A stretch of 64,000 nt of DNA from Halalkaliarchaeum desulfuricum (GTDB lineage Archaea > Halobacteriota > Halobacteria > Halobacteriales > Haloferacaceae), in contig NZ_CP025066.1 in NCBI RefSeq assembly GCF_002952775.1, positions 3,249,121 to 3,313,120 on the forward strand, read 5' to 3'. Each line of letters begins with the position of its first letter. Positions within the stretch are counted from its first letter, which is position 1. Position numbers and translations under genes: made by a program. The notes under the pieces are model-generated. The model was not told the origin of the DNA. It did not search any database and saw only the letters and a list, made by a program, of their open reading frames with translations. This document shows positions 52,324 to 60,265 of the stretch, one piece after another.

Positions 52324-53526
52324 TTATCGTTCGTCCCGATCCGGCTGGTCGTCCTCGTCGGGGAGTTTGAGGACGTTCTCCCGACCGAGCCGGAAACTCT
52401 CGAGTTTGCCGTCCTCGCGAAGCGAACCGACCACCTGGCTCGTCCGGGCGTCGGTCCAGTCCATCTCCTGAACCACCTCCTGCTGTTTCATCCGCCCGCC
52501 GTGCTCCCGGAGGAGTTTCAACACTCGCTCTTCGGGGCTCAAAAGCTCCTCGCCCGGTGCCGTGGGTACCGCCCGGTCCGCGTCGTCTTCGTCCGCCTCT
52601 GATCCCGCGGCAACAGCGGCGTCGGACGCTCCGGCGCCGGCAGCCGCGTCGGACGCTCCGGCGCCGGCAGCCGCGTCGGACGCTCCGGCGCCGGCAGCCG
52701 CGTCGTCCCCCGGCTCGTCGATTCCGGTCGTGTCGACGGCTCCACCGCGGCGACGGAGATAGACGAACGTCACGGCGACGATCGCGATCGCGATCACCCC
52801 GGCGATGACAGCACTCGAGATCGGCGTCTCGCTGGGGTCGGTGGGATCGATCGGCTCCGACGGTGTCGCGGCGATCGTCACTCGCGGTTCGTCACTCGAG
52901 AAGTCGAACGGTCCGTCCCAGGTCGCGCTCGTCGGCGTCGACCTGGTCGGTTCGGGACTCACTTCCGTCGCCTCGTATCCGTCCGGCCAGGCGAGGACGA
53001 ACCGGCTGTCGCCGTCGAGGAACAGCCCGGAGATCGCATCACCCGCCAGGATCGTGTCGTCCTCGACGGCAGCGAACCCGCCCCAGGTGAACGAATACAC
53101 CACCACTCCGTACTCGCGAGCAAGCGTCTGTCTGTAGGTGTCGACCGCGACGTCCGAGACAGACATCTCCCGGCCGGTCGACTCCTCGGCGGTTGCGACG
53201 GTCGACTCCATTCGCTCGCCGAACCGGTCGACGTACGGCGTCTCGTTTTCCGCGATCTCCGTTTCTAGTTCCTCGAACGCCGTCTCGCTCTCCTCATCCG
53301 CCAGAAGGAATCGGTATTCGACGGTCCAGACCGCGTCCCCGTTCTCGTCGATGTCGGCCTCGAGGAGGATGTCGTCCGCGTCGGCGTCGTCGGTCTGGAA
53401 GAACGGATCGTCGAAGGCGGTCGTCCCTGGACCTGCGATTCCCGGACCGGCGAACGCGACCGTCAGCCCCACGACGGCGACGCTCACCACCAAAACGAAC
53501 ACCAGCGACCGGTTTCGCCAGTCCAT
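52324..53526 (-). CDS. Membrane-anchored protein with C-terminal winged-helix domain
   Basis: 400 residues. Hydrophobic start (SLVFVLVVSVAVVGLTVAF) acts as signal or anchor; an extracytoplasmic beta domain follows (DADDILLEADIDENGDAVWT); a second helix near residue 240-262 (ISSAVIAGVIAIAIVAVTFV) spans the membrane, and the C-terminal 70 residues are a winged-helix HTH (EERVLKLLREHGGRMKQQEV, TSQVVGSLREDGKLESF). The topology is that of a transmembrane sensor or regulator, recalling haloarchaeal DUF7343/DUF7345 proteins. The linker holds three identical 9-residue units (AAAGAGASD) encoded by 27-base repeats. Confidence 0.8.
   Translation of the reverse strand: MDWRNRSLVFVLVVSVAVVGLTVAFAGPGIAGPGTTAFDDPFFQTDDADADDILLEADIDENGDAVWTVEYRFLLADEESETAFEELETEIAENETPYVDRFGERMESTVATAEESTGREMSVSDVAVDTYRQTLAREYGVVVYSFTWGGFAAVEDDTILAGDAISGLFLDGDSRFVLAWPDGYEATEVSPEPTRSTPTSATWDGPFDFSSDEPRVTIAATPSEPIDPTDPSETPISSAVIAGVIAIAIVAVTFVYLRRRGGAVDTTGIDEPGDDAAAGAGASDAAAGAGASDAAAGAGASDAAVAAGSEADEDDADRAVPTAPGEELLSPEERVLKLLREHGGRMKQQEVVQEMDWTDARTSQVVGSLREDGKLESFRLGRENVLKLPDEDDQPDRDER
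52619..52699. repeat. 27-base tandem repeat, three copies, in the linker of the HTH protein
   Basis: Three copies at 52619, 52646 and 52673 encode Ala/Gly/Ser/Asp linker units. Copy number can vary without changing frame and would alter linker length between membrane and DNA-binding domain. Confidence 0.85.
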
Positions 53527-53668
53527 GTATACCGGTGATTGTGCCCCCCGAGGAGAAAGTCGTTATCATCTGCGACAACTTCCTGCACGGTTCTCGCTGT
53601 TTATCGTCGTTTTCGGGAGAATTCACATTCGACACAGTCTTTTTGTCCCCGACGAAACGAGGGTTCAT

Positions 53669-53860
53669 ATGGATCTCCGCAGCGCAATCGAGGTCGAGAC
53701 CCTCCTGAAGATCGTGCTGGGACTGGTCGTCGTCTGGCTCGTGCTCGAGGTGCTGGGCGCGGTCCTCCGGATCACCACGGCGTTCTTCCGGCTTTTGACG
53801 CCCGTGATCGGACTGGTTATCGTCATACTCATCGTGCTGTGGTTGCTCGACCGGATCTGA
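53669..53860 (+). CDS. 63-residue two-helix membrane protein
   Basis: From ATG 53669. Almost all hydrophobic after MDLRSAIEVETLL: helix 1 KIVLGLVVVWLVLEVLGAVL and helix 2 LLTPVIGLVIVILIVLWLLD. It resembles a family of very small haloarchaeal membrane proteins (DUF7554, from memory). Function unknown. It is divergent from the HTH protein and followed 28 bases later by the ligase-like gene. Confidence 0.75.
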   Translation: MDLRSAIEVETLLKIVLGLVVVWLVLEVLGAVLRITTAFFRLLTPVIGLVIVILIVLWLLDRI

Positions 53861-53888
53861 GTCATGGATCGTACCGCCGGATAGTTCG

Positions 53889-54485
53889 ATGTTCAGCCTC
53901 AACGTCCCGTTGCCGTCCGCCGTCGATCGCCTGGCAGAGCGGCTACGGCCGGAGCTGGACCGGTTCGATCGGATCCGTGAACGACGTACCCTCGTCTGCA
54001 AGCGGCTCGGCGTCGACGTTCTCTCGGATCCACACCGTCCGCCCGAAAAGGACGCCGCGCTCTCGGAGCTCCGATCGGAACTCCGACCCCTGGTTCGCGG
54101 TACCGGACCGTTTCGGGTGGAGATAACGGGGATCGACGCGTTCCCAAAGCCGACCGCGGGCCCGGGGCCGGTCGTGTACCTCGCCGTCGAAAGCGAACCA
54201 CTGATCCGGCTCCACTGGCGGCTCGTCCGGGCCTTCGGCGGGGTCGAGGGGATCGAGGGCGACGCATACGTCCCTCACGTGACGCTGGCGCGTGGGATAG
54301 AAAACGGATCGAACGGGTTCAGTCCCGGATCGAACGAATTCGCCCGACATGGCGGGCCGGACGTCGAACGCGAACTGGAGCGGTTGCGGTCGGCCGCCGG
54401 CGAGATCCACGTCGAGTGGCAGGTCGACGAACTGGAGTTGTGGGATCCGGAGTTCCGGGAGGCGGCGGGCCGAATTCGGCTGTGA
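53889..54485 (+). CDS. 2'-5' RNA ligase / 2H phosphoesterase-like protein
   Basis: 198 residues. The second HxT motif is present as YVPHVTLARG; at the first motif position the sequence is RERRTLVCKRLG, without the His. 2H enzymes need both His residues, so catalysis is doubtful. Length matches 2'-5' RNA ligase-like proteins (about 190). It converges with PCNA one base apart, which is unrelated functionally. Confidence 0.78.
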   Translation: MFSLNVPLPSAVDRLAERLRPELDRFDRIRERRTLVCKRLGVDVLSDPHRPPEKDAALSELRSELRPLVRGTGPFRVEITGIDAFPKPTAGPGPVVYLAVESEPLIRLHWRLVRAFGGVEGIEGDAYVPHVTLARGIENGSNGFSPGSNEFARHGGPDVERELERLRSAAGEIHVEWQVDELELWDPEFREAAGRIRL

Positions 54486-55229
54486 TCAGTCGCTCTGGAT
54501 CCGGGGAGCGAGCATGTAGGTAACCTGACCGAGCCCCTCGGAGAACTCGTAGTGGAGTTTGACCGGGAACTCCTCGCCGAGTTCGACGACGACTTCCGCA
54601 TCGCCCGGGATCGCCTTGTTCATGTCCTTGAGATAATCGAGCGAGAACAGCGAGTCCGCGGGGCCGACGGTGAGATCGATGAGGTCCTCGGTGGTGAGTT
54701 CGAAGTCGACGTCGTCGGTATCGCCCTCCGCTTCGATGTAGAACGCCTCGGTGTTTTCCTCGACACGCAGCCGAATGTGGTCGCTGACCATGTCGGAGGC
54801 CTTGATACCCCGGTCGAGCTGTGCTCCCTCGAGAACGATCTCCGCGGGAAGATCCAGGTCGGGAATGTCCGGCTCCTGTCGGATCGCGTCCGGATCGATG
54901 AGCGCGAGGGTGTAGGAGAGCCCGTCCATCTGGATGTGGAGCTTCCGGGTCTCCTCGTCGAGTTCGAGCTGAATTAGATCGTCGCTGTCGGCCATGCCTG
55001 CGATGTCCTCGAGACGGTTGAGGTTGACGCCGATGACGCCCCCGTCCGCTTCGTAAGACTCGAATGCGGCGGCTTCGAGGGAGAGATCGACCATACCGAC
55101 GTTGGCAGGATCGACCGCCCGAATGGAGAGTTCGTCCTCGTTCAACCGGATCTTGCACTCGTCGACCAGCACGCTCACCGAGTCGAGCGCGTCCCGGAGC
55201 GTGGACGCGCTCACGATGGCCTTGAACAT
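54486..55229 (-). CDS. pcn: DNA polymerase sliding clamp PCNA
   Basis: 247 residues from ATG 55229. Begins [20 protein letters not shown], contains the interdomain connector [20 protein letters not shown], and ends [14 protein letters not shown]. Very acidic, as expected in halophiles. Ring-forming processivity factor for replication and repair. TATA-like TTTTTAATG about 27 bases upstream supports leaderless initiation. The whole chain is intact with no truncation. Confidence 0.97.
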   Translation of the reverse strand: MFKAIVSASTLRDALDSVSVLVDECKIRLNEDELSIRAVDPANVGMVDLSLEAAAFESYEADGGVIGVNLNRLEDIAGMADSDDLIQLELDEETRKLHIQMDGLSYTLALIDPDAIRQEPDIPDLDLPAEIVLEGAQLDRGIKASDMVSDHIRLRVEENTEAFYIEAEGDTDDVDFELTTEDLIDLTVGPADSLFSLDYLKDMNKAIPGDAEVVVELGEEFPVKLHYEFSEGLGQVTYMLAPRIQSD

Positions 55230-55357
55230 ATGGGAAGTGATACGGCACCTCGCATTAAAAACCACCCGTTTCCTGCCCGTTTCGAACGGATCCACACCGA
55301 ATCCGACTCGAATCCGAACCAGGTTGAACGGGGAGTTCAGCCGCGTTTTGGCCGTAT

Positions 55358-55927
55358 TCACCAGGGCTCGTCTTTCAGTCCAATACGGTACGCGAGAACG
55401 TTCGTTCCGACGTGAAGCACGGGGGTGATGATCAGCACTGCGAGAACGATCGCGACGGAGAAGGTGTCGAAAAACCAGTCGGTCGCGAACACCGCCGAAA
55501 GGACGAGTCCTCCGACGACGAAGTCGAGTTGGTCGAGACCCGGGAAGGCGGCGCCGCGTTCGCGTCCGGTACGACGCTTGAGGAACGAAGCGGCGATGTC
55601 GCCGACCATTGCTCCCAGCGCCAGCCCGAACGCGGCTGCGATCGGGAAACTCGGAAGTTCCACACCGACGACGGCGCCAATCGGCTCGACGACGATATTC
55701 AAAACCATCGCGAGGAGAACACCCGCGATCGTCCCGGCTGCGGTTCCACGCCAGGTTTTGCCGTCGCCGAGGACTCGTTTGCCGCCCCAGGTTGCACCGC
55801 CGTCGATCGGTCGACCACCGCCGGCGACCACAGCCACGTTGTTCGGTATGTATGCTGGTAACATTACCCAAAATGCGGTGACGACGACGGAGAACGTCGC
55901 GGCAACCGAGACGACGGTTCCGACCAT
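55358..55927 (-). CDS. carS: CDP-archaeol synthase
   Basis: 189 residues from ATG 55927. Five hydrophobic helices; the family motif [20 protein letters not shown] after helix 1 and a second charged loop [18 protein letters not shown]. CarS activates archaetidic acid with CTP to CDP-archaeol, the precursor for polar head groups of archaeal lipids. Length and motifs match haloarchaeal CarS. Separated from PCNA by 128 bases, same orientation; may not be an operon. Confidence 0.92.
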   Translation of the reverse strand: MVGTVVSVAATFSVVVTAFWVMLPAYIPNNVAVVAGGGRPIDGGATWGGKRVLGDGKTWRGTAAGTIAGVLLAMVLNIVVEPIGAVVGVELPSFPIAAAFGLALGAMVGDIAASFLKRRTGRERGAAFPGLDQLDFVVGGLVLSAVFATDWFFDTFSVAIVLAVLIITPVLHVGTNVLAYRIGLKDEPW

Positions 55928-56140
55928 ATCGGAACGACGCAAGCGGGAGTAAAAGGGGCGACGGTTCAGGTCGAGACGGACTGTTATCAGTTGTTGGCAA
56001 TGTGATCTACTTTATTCGGGTTGGAACGTGCAAACTACCGTTCCAGGTTCAACTGATCCGGATTTGCATATAAATCCTGGGAATATTGCCAACTACTGTT
56101 ATGTTTCCAAGCGAGTGGATCCGAGCTCGATCCCCGAGCC

Positions 56141-56215
56141 TTTCCAACAATCACGTTTCCAACAATCACGTTTCCAACAATCACGTTTTCAACATTCTCG
56201 TTTTCAACATTCTCG
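56141..56215. repeat. Five 15-base tandem repeats
   Basis: TTTCCAACAATCACG three times (56141, 56156, 56171), then TTTTCAACATTCTCG twice (56186, 56201). The unit length is a multiple of three but no supported gene covers it. Confidence 0.85.
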
Positions 56216-56231
56216 TTTTTATCAACCTACC

Positions 56232-56475
56232 CCCCCACCCCTTCGTTTCGGGTGGAACACGAACAGAGGTGGGGCGGGGTGAAACGGTAATTGTATAGCG
56301 GTAGTTTTATACTATGGCATTCCAAACAATATCCGCAAACCTCTCCTCTCCACTATTTTCATAACGGTATTGTTTGTATGTAATAACGATATCCGTGTAC
56401 GTTCCATTTTTCTCGCAGTCTATTCGTTCGTCTACACGGGGTCGTGTAGTTCCAGTCGAAACGAAGGGGTGGGGG
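56232..56475. mobile_element. Possible small inverted-repeat element (MITE-like)
   Basis: CCCCCACCCCTTCGTTTCG at 56232-56250 is repeated inverted at 56457-56475; matching extends to 27 bases with two mismatches (56232-56258 and 56449-56475). The 244-base unit carries no transposase. I could not see a target-site duplication. The arms are rich in C and may be G-quadruplex- or hairpin-forming instead. Confidence 0.45.
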
Positions 56476-56771
56476 GCATAGAAAGACACGGCAAGGTACC
56501 ACTCGTCAACTATCGAGGATCGCGTAGTTCGAGCTACTTCGTCCTTCGTCGAAAATCTGTTTGACATTAAAACCTATTTGATATCATATACAAGACGTGT
56601 ACAACGGTTCCGACTATACTACCACAAGGGCGTACGTAACCCATCCAATCAACAATCCGATAACGTGTGATTCCAGACACATGTCTGACGCAGATTTAAG
56701 TACGCACGGGGACGTCAATGCGGTATACGGTCACGTATCGACCGAAAGCGGAGGACCTCAGGAGGCCACGG

Positions 56772-58835
56772 ATGGGACTGATAACGAACCTGAAAGACAG
56801 CATAACACGGGCCGCGGACCGACTGTTCTCGGAATCCGAGCCCAAACGAATCGGCATTTACGGTCCGCCTAACGCGGGGAAGTGCCTCGCAGCGAACGAG
56901 GAGATACTCCTTGCAGACGGCACGTATCGAAAAATCAGCGACGTGTTCGATTCGGTCGCTAGCGAAATCCCGGATGCGAACGACGTGAGTGATGAGCCAC
57001 ACGAGACGTGGCTCGAATGTGGTGATCGGGACGAAATCGATCTTCGTATCCCTGCGCTCAGTGAGGACCTCGAGTCGACGGTCGGGAACGTAACTCACGT
57101 GTTCCGGCAGCGATACCGTGGACCGATGTATAAAGTCGAAACTCGTATGGGTCGAGAAGTGACGGTGAGTCCGGAGCATCCTTTCGTATCGATTACCAAA
57201 AACGGCATCGAAAAACTCTCCGCAGAGGAGGTATCTGAAGGAACTTCAGTTGCGCTTTTATCATCGTACAGCATCTCTGGAGGAGTTCGATCTCAACTAC
57301 CGCAGAATCCGAATCTTCGTGTCGATGGTGGCTGTGTCACGTATAGATCGAAATATCACAACCCCGCCTCGATCACATCCCGTGGTATAGATCCTGACAT
57401 TGCTCGGTTTATCGCATTGACGTTATCAGAGGCTCAACATGACGAGAGATTCGTTGCGTTCTCGAATGAGAACGACGATCTCCGTACCGAGTATCAGCAG
57501 TATCTCACTCAGTTTGGCCTCGATGCGAAAGAGTACGAATATGAAAATAAAACGCCGGTCGTTCGGGCAAACAGCCGAAGCCTGATCGAGCACTTGAAAC
57601 GGCTCGACTGTCCGCCTGCTGGATCGTCGGACAAATACGTACCAAAAAGTATCCTTACCGCAAGCGACCATACTGTTCGGGCGTTCCTGCGTGGAATATT
57701 CGATTGTGAAGGGAGCGTTCAAGGAGCAGATGGATCCAGTCGTGGCCGGTACGTCACCATGTCAAGTGCAAGCAGGGAGCTTTTGGTAGGCATTCAAATA
57801 TTGCTTCTCCGCTTCGGTATTGTCGGAAAAATCCGTAAAAAGCCACATGATGATTCAACGTACTATGAACTAGTTATCGGTCGTAGCGAACAACATCGTC
57901 TGTTCCGTCGGTTCATCGGCTTCGATATCGACTACAAAAAAGAGCAACTAGACCGTCTCTGCGAGGCAGAATCTAACGCTAATATTCACACTCTCCCCAT
58001 CATGCCGCTTCTTGAGGGGTCTCGGGAGGAGCTCGGCATGACTCAACAGGAGTTCTACGGGGATAACAAACATGTCGCTAGAATGCGACGGCGAAACCGG
58101 ATTACGGTTGACCGTATCAAAGACATGGCTACCTGGCTCCCAGAGGGAGATAAAACGAGGCTTATCCACAGGTTGGCCGACAACGACGTTTACTGGGACG
58201 AAATAGTCTCGATCGAACAGATAGACTACGACGGCTACATTTACGATCTGACGGTTGCAGATCACCACACATTCACCACCCGGGACGGATTGGTCGTTCA
58301 CAACACGACCCTCGCTAACAGGATCGCCCGCGACTGGACGGGAGACGCCGTCGGGCCGGAGAGCCACATTCCACACGAAACGAGGCGTGCACGCCGCAAG
58401 GAAGGTGTCGAGATCGAACGGAACGGGCGGACGGTGACGATCGACATCGTCGACACGCCCGGGGTGACGACGAAGGTCGACTACAAGGAGTTCCTCGACC
58501 ACGACATGGAGAAAGACGACGCCGTCCGTCGGTCCCGGGAGGCAACCGAGGGGGTAGCCGAGGCGATGCACTGGCTCCGGGAGGACGTCGACGGAGTCAT
58601 CTACGTGCTCGATTCGACGGAGGACCCGTTCACCCAGGTGAACACCATGCTGGTCGGGATCATCGAGTCCCAGGATCTGCCAGTGCTCATCCTGGCGAAC
58701 AAGACGGACCTCGAGGAGTCACAGATACAGCGCGTCGCGAACGCCTTCCCACAACACGAGACGATACCGTTGTCGGCGCTGGAGGGAAGCAACATGGACG
58801 AAGTGTACGACAAGATCGCGGAGAAGTTCGGGTGA
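56772..58835 (+). CDS. Era-like GTP-binding protein, P-loop interrupted by an intein
   Basis: 687-residue precursor from ATG 56772 (an upstream ATG at 56718 has no family support). After removal of residues 38-511 the host would be 213 residues. Host motifs: G1 GPPNAGK plus TT, G3 DIVDTPGVTTKVDY, G4 ILANKTDLEESQ, G5 PLSALEGSN. It is the archaeal Era-like GTPase encoded with OapB- and OapC-like partners. Without splicing the P-loop is broken and GTP binding is impossible, so activity depends on the intein. Next gene starts 5 bases after the stop. Intein DNA is visibly less GC-rich than the host parts. Confidence 0.92.
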   Translation: MGLITNLKDSITRAADRLFSESEPKRIGIYGPPNAGKCLAANEEILLADGTYRKISDVFDSVASEIPDANDVSDEPHETWLECGDRDEIDLRIPALSEDLESTVGNVTHVFRQRYRGPMYKVETRMGREVTVSPEHPFVSITKNGIEKLSAEEVSEGTSVALLSSYSISGGVRSQLPQNPNLRVDGGCVTYRSKYHNPASITSRGIDPDIARFIALTLSEAQHDERFVAFSNENDDLRTEYQQYLTQFGLDAKEYEYENKTPVVRANSRSLIEHLKRLDCPPAGSSDKYVPKSILTASDHTVRAFLRGIFDCEGSVQGADGSSRGRYVTMSSASRELLVGIQILLLRFGIVGKIRKKPHDDSTYYELVIGRSEQHRLFRRFIGFDIDYKKEQLDRLCEAESNANIHTLPIMPLLEGSREELGMTQQEFYGDNKHVARMRRRNRITVDRIKDMATWLPEGDKTRLIHRLADNDVYWDEIVSIEQIDYDGYIYDLTVADHHTFTTRDGLVVHNTTLANRIARDWTGDAVGPESHIPHETRRARRKEGVEIERNGRTVTIDIVDTPGVTTKVDYKEFLDHDMEKDDAVRRSREATEGVAEAMHWLREDVDGVIYVLDSTEDPFTQVNTMLVGIIESQDLPVLILANKTDLEESQIQRVANAFPQHETIPLSALEGSNMDEVYDKIAEKFG
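56883..58304 (+). mobile_element. Intein with LAGLIDADG homing endonuclease, 474 residues
   Basis: Begins with Cys (CLAANEEILLADGTYRKISD, block A) and ends DGLVVHN, followed by Thr as the +1 residue. Block B is VTVSPEHPFVSITKNG and block F YDLTVADHHTF. The endonuclease shows FLRGIFDCEGSVQG and an earlier helix ARFIALTLSEAQ. Terminal His-Asn and Cys1 are all present, so splicing should be possible. The insertion lies between the Lys and the Thr of the P-loop, a classic active-site insertion that selects against deletion. Codon use and AT content differ from the surrounding genes, indicating horizontal arrival. Confidence 0.93.
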
Positions 58836-58840
58836 TACAG

Positions 58841-59281
58841 ATGCCCGAAGCAACACCTACCGACCTGGAACCCGTTCCCGGGGAACCGGACGGGACGAAC
58901 GGAACCGACGGCGGCAACGGCAACGGCGTCAGGATCGACCTGATAAGCGGCGCCCGAATGGAGGGGTTGACCGGGATGGAGAAGATCCGGCTCATCCTCG
59001 ACGGCGTCCGGGACGGAAACATCGTCATCCTCGAGGAGGGGCTTTCGCCCGACGAGGAGTCGAAGCTCATCGAGGTGACGATGACCGAGATCAGCCCGGA
59101 CGACTTCAGCGGGATCGAGATCGAGACGTATCCCCGGGCGGAAACCACGAATCAGTCGATCCTCGATCGCATCATGGGGCGGGAATCGACGAAGAAACTC
59201 ACCGTTATCGGTCCGGCGAACCAGATCGAGACGCTCCACAAGGACGAGAACCTCATCAGCGCGCTCGTCTCGCGGAAGTGA
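58841..59281 (+). CDS. DUF2073 protein, OapB/ArvB-like
   Basis: 146 residues from ATG 58841. A Gly/Asn linker (EPDGTNGTDGGNGNG) precedes the domain, which contains LTGMEKIRLILDGVRDGNIV, ILEEGLSPDEESKLIEVTMT and KLTVIGPANQIETL. I recall DUF2073 being named OapB/ArvB, after a bacterial protein that binds the OLE RNA; an RNA-binding role is therefore inferred, not shown. Position 5 bases after the GTPase and 9 bases before the zinc-ribbon gene indicates an operon. Confidence 0.82.
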   Translation: MPEATPTDLEPVPGEPDGTNGTDGGNGNGVRIDLISGARMEGLTGMEKIRLILDGVRDGNIVILEEGLSPDEESKLIEVTMTEISPDDFSGIEIETYPRAETTNQSILDRIMGRESTKKLTVIGPANQIETLHKDENLISALVSRK

Positions 59282-59290
59282 ACGCCGGAC

Positions 59291-60028
59291 ATGCCTCACC
59301 AGTGCACCTCCTGCGGTCGGGTTTTCGCGGACGGTTCGAAAGAGATGCTTTCGGGTTGCCCGGACTGTGGGGGGAACAAGTTCCAGTTTCGTCCCTCGAG
59401 TGCAGTCGAAGACCAACGGAAATCCGCCACCCGAGACCAACGGAAATCCACCGCGGACCAGTCCCAATCCGTCGAGAGTGACAGTACCAAAAAACGGAAA
59501 GAACGGACCGAACGGAAAGAACCGATCGAACGGAAAGAACCGATCGAACGGAAAGAACCGATCGAACGGAAAGAACCGACCAGCGGACAGCAAGAGGAAC
59601 CTTTCAACGACGGGGAGGTAGTCTCCTCCACGGAGCCCGATGATCCTCCGGAAGACCGCGCGCAGGCGGACGCTCGCTCCGGCGTGGTTTCCGAGGAGGA
59701 ACTCTCAACGCTGGCAGAATCAACGAACACGGAGACCGACTCGCCCTCGGACGTGGAGACCGACTCGCCCTCGGATGCGGAAACCGGAACGGCCCCCGAC
59801 AGGGAAGCCGATACGGAACCAGAGGCCGACGACTTCGACCGGCCGGACCTCTCACAGCTACGGGAGGAACTCAACAGCCAGTTCGAGAGCATCAAGATCA
59901 TCAGCCAGGGACAGTACGAACTCAACTTGATGGAACTCTACGACCGGCAGGAGTACATTATTTCCCTGCAAGAGGACGGACGATACGTCATCGAGATGCC
60001 GGACGCGTGGGGACCGGAAGACGAGTGA
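59291..60028 (+). CDS. OapC/ArvC-like zinc-ribbon protein with repeat linker
   Basis: 245 residues. Zinc ribbon CTSCGRVFADGSKEM then GCPDCGGNKFQF at the N-terminus, a long charged linker, and a conserved C-terminal domain (QLREELNSQFESIKIISQGQ, YELNLMELYDRQEYIIS). The linker contains three RKEPIE units and further SPSDVETD duplications, all encoded by in-frame DNA repeats. With the GTPase and DUF2073 protein it forms a three-gene operon conserved in haloarchaea as far as I recall. RNA-protein complex membership is inference. Confidence 0.82.
   Translation: MPHQCTSCGRVFADGSKEMLSGCPDCGGNKFQFRPSSAVEDQRKSATRDQRKSTADQSQSVESDSTKKRKERTERKEPIERKEPIERKEPIERKEPTSGQQEEPFNDGEVVSSTEPDDPPEDRAQADARSGVVSEEELSTLAESTNTETDSPSDVETDSPSDAETGTAPDREADTEPEADDFDRPDLSQLREELNSQFESIKIISQGQYELNLMELYDRQEYIISLQEDGRYVIEMPDAWGPEDE
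59511..59582. repeat. 18-base tandem repeat, four copies, in the OapC-like gene
   Basis: AACGGAAAGAACCGATCG starts at 59511, 59529 and 59547, with a diverged fourth copy at 59565. It encodes ERKEPI units of the linker. Exact copies imply recent expansion. Confidence 0.85.
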
Positions 60029-60136
60029 ATACCGCGGAAAATGGGCGATGAATCCCGTCGAGGTCTGATATCTGTTCTGCTGGCAACCGTTGATGAAGTG
60101 GACACAGTTATCCGCTTCCCCCTGCTACCGGGGCGC

Positions 60137-60265
60137 ATGAGCACGTTTCACCTCCGTCATCGAGGGCTTCCGGTAGCGCCAGCCAGGGGCGTGGCCGAAC
60201 GAAAAGCAGCGTCCACCGACCGAGTATCTGCAGGGGCGACCTCCCGAACCCGGGGTGAGTGTTGA
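60137..60265 (+). CDS. Possible 42-residue upstream frame of aspartate kinase
   Basis: ATG 60137 to TGA at 60263-60265, overlapping the kinase ATG by one base (TGATG). The product would be basic (MSTFHLRHRGLPVAPARG and further Arg) with four Thr, unlike the acidic proteome. It could couple translation or act as a leader peptide. No enrichment for the pathway end products is obvious. Evidence is the overlap only. Confidence 0.25.
   Translation: MSTFHLRHRGLPVAPARGVAERKAASTDRVSAGATSRTRGEC

Larger units (their letters stand above)
55930..56771. other. 840-base AT-rich gene-poor region
   Basis: Between carS and the GTPase there is no convincing gene. It holds five 15-base tandem repeats (56141-56215), a pair of long inverted repeats (56232 and 56449), and two short overlapping frames on opposite strands (about 56307-56567) that I do not call as genes. 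GC is much lower than in the flanks. A non-coding RNA or a small mobile element are the likely contents. Confidence 0.5.

Noticed and set aside
56141..56215. CRISPR repeats
   Set aside because: The 15-base units are directly adjacent without spacers, so this is a simple tandem repeat.
56307..56567. 86-codon minus-strand frame in the AT-rich gap
   Set aside because: It runs through one arm of the inverted repeat, overlaps an opposite frame of similar size, and has no recognisable domain or promoter.
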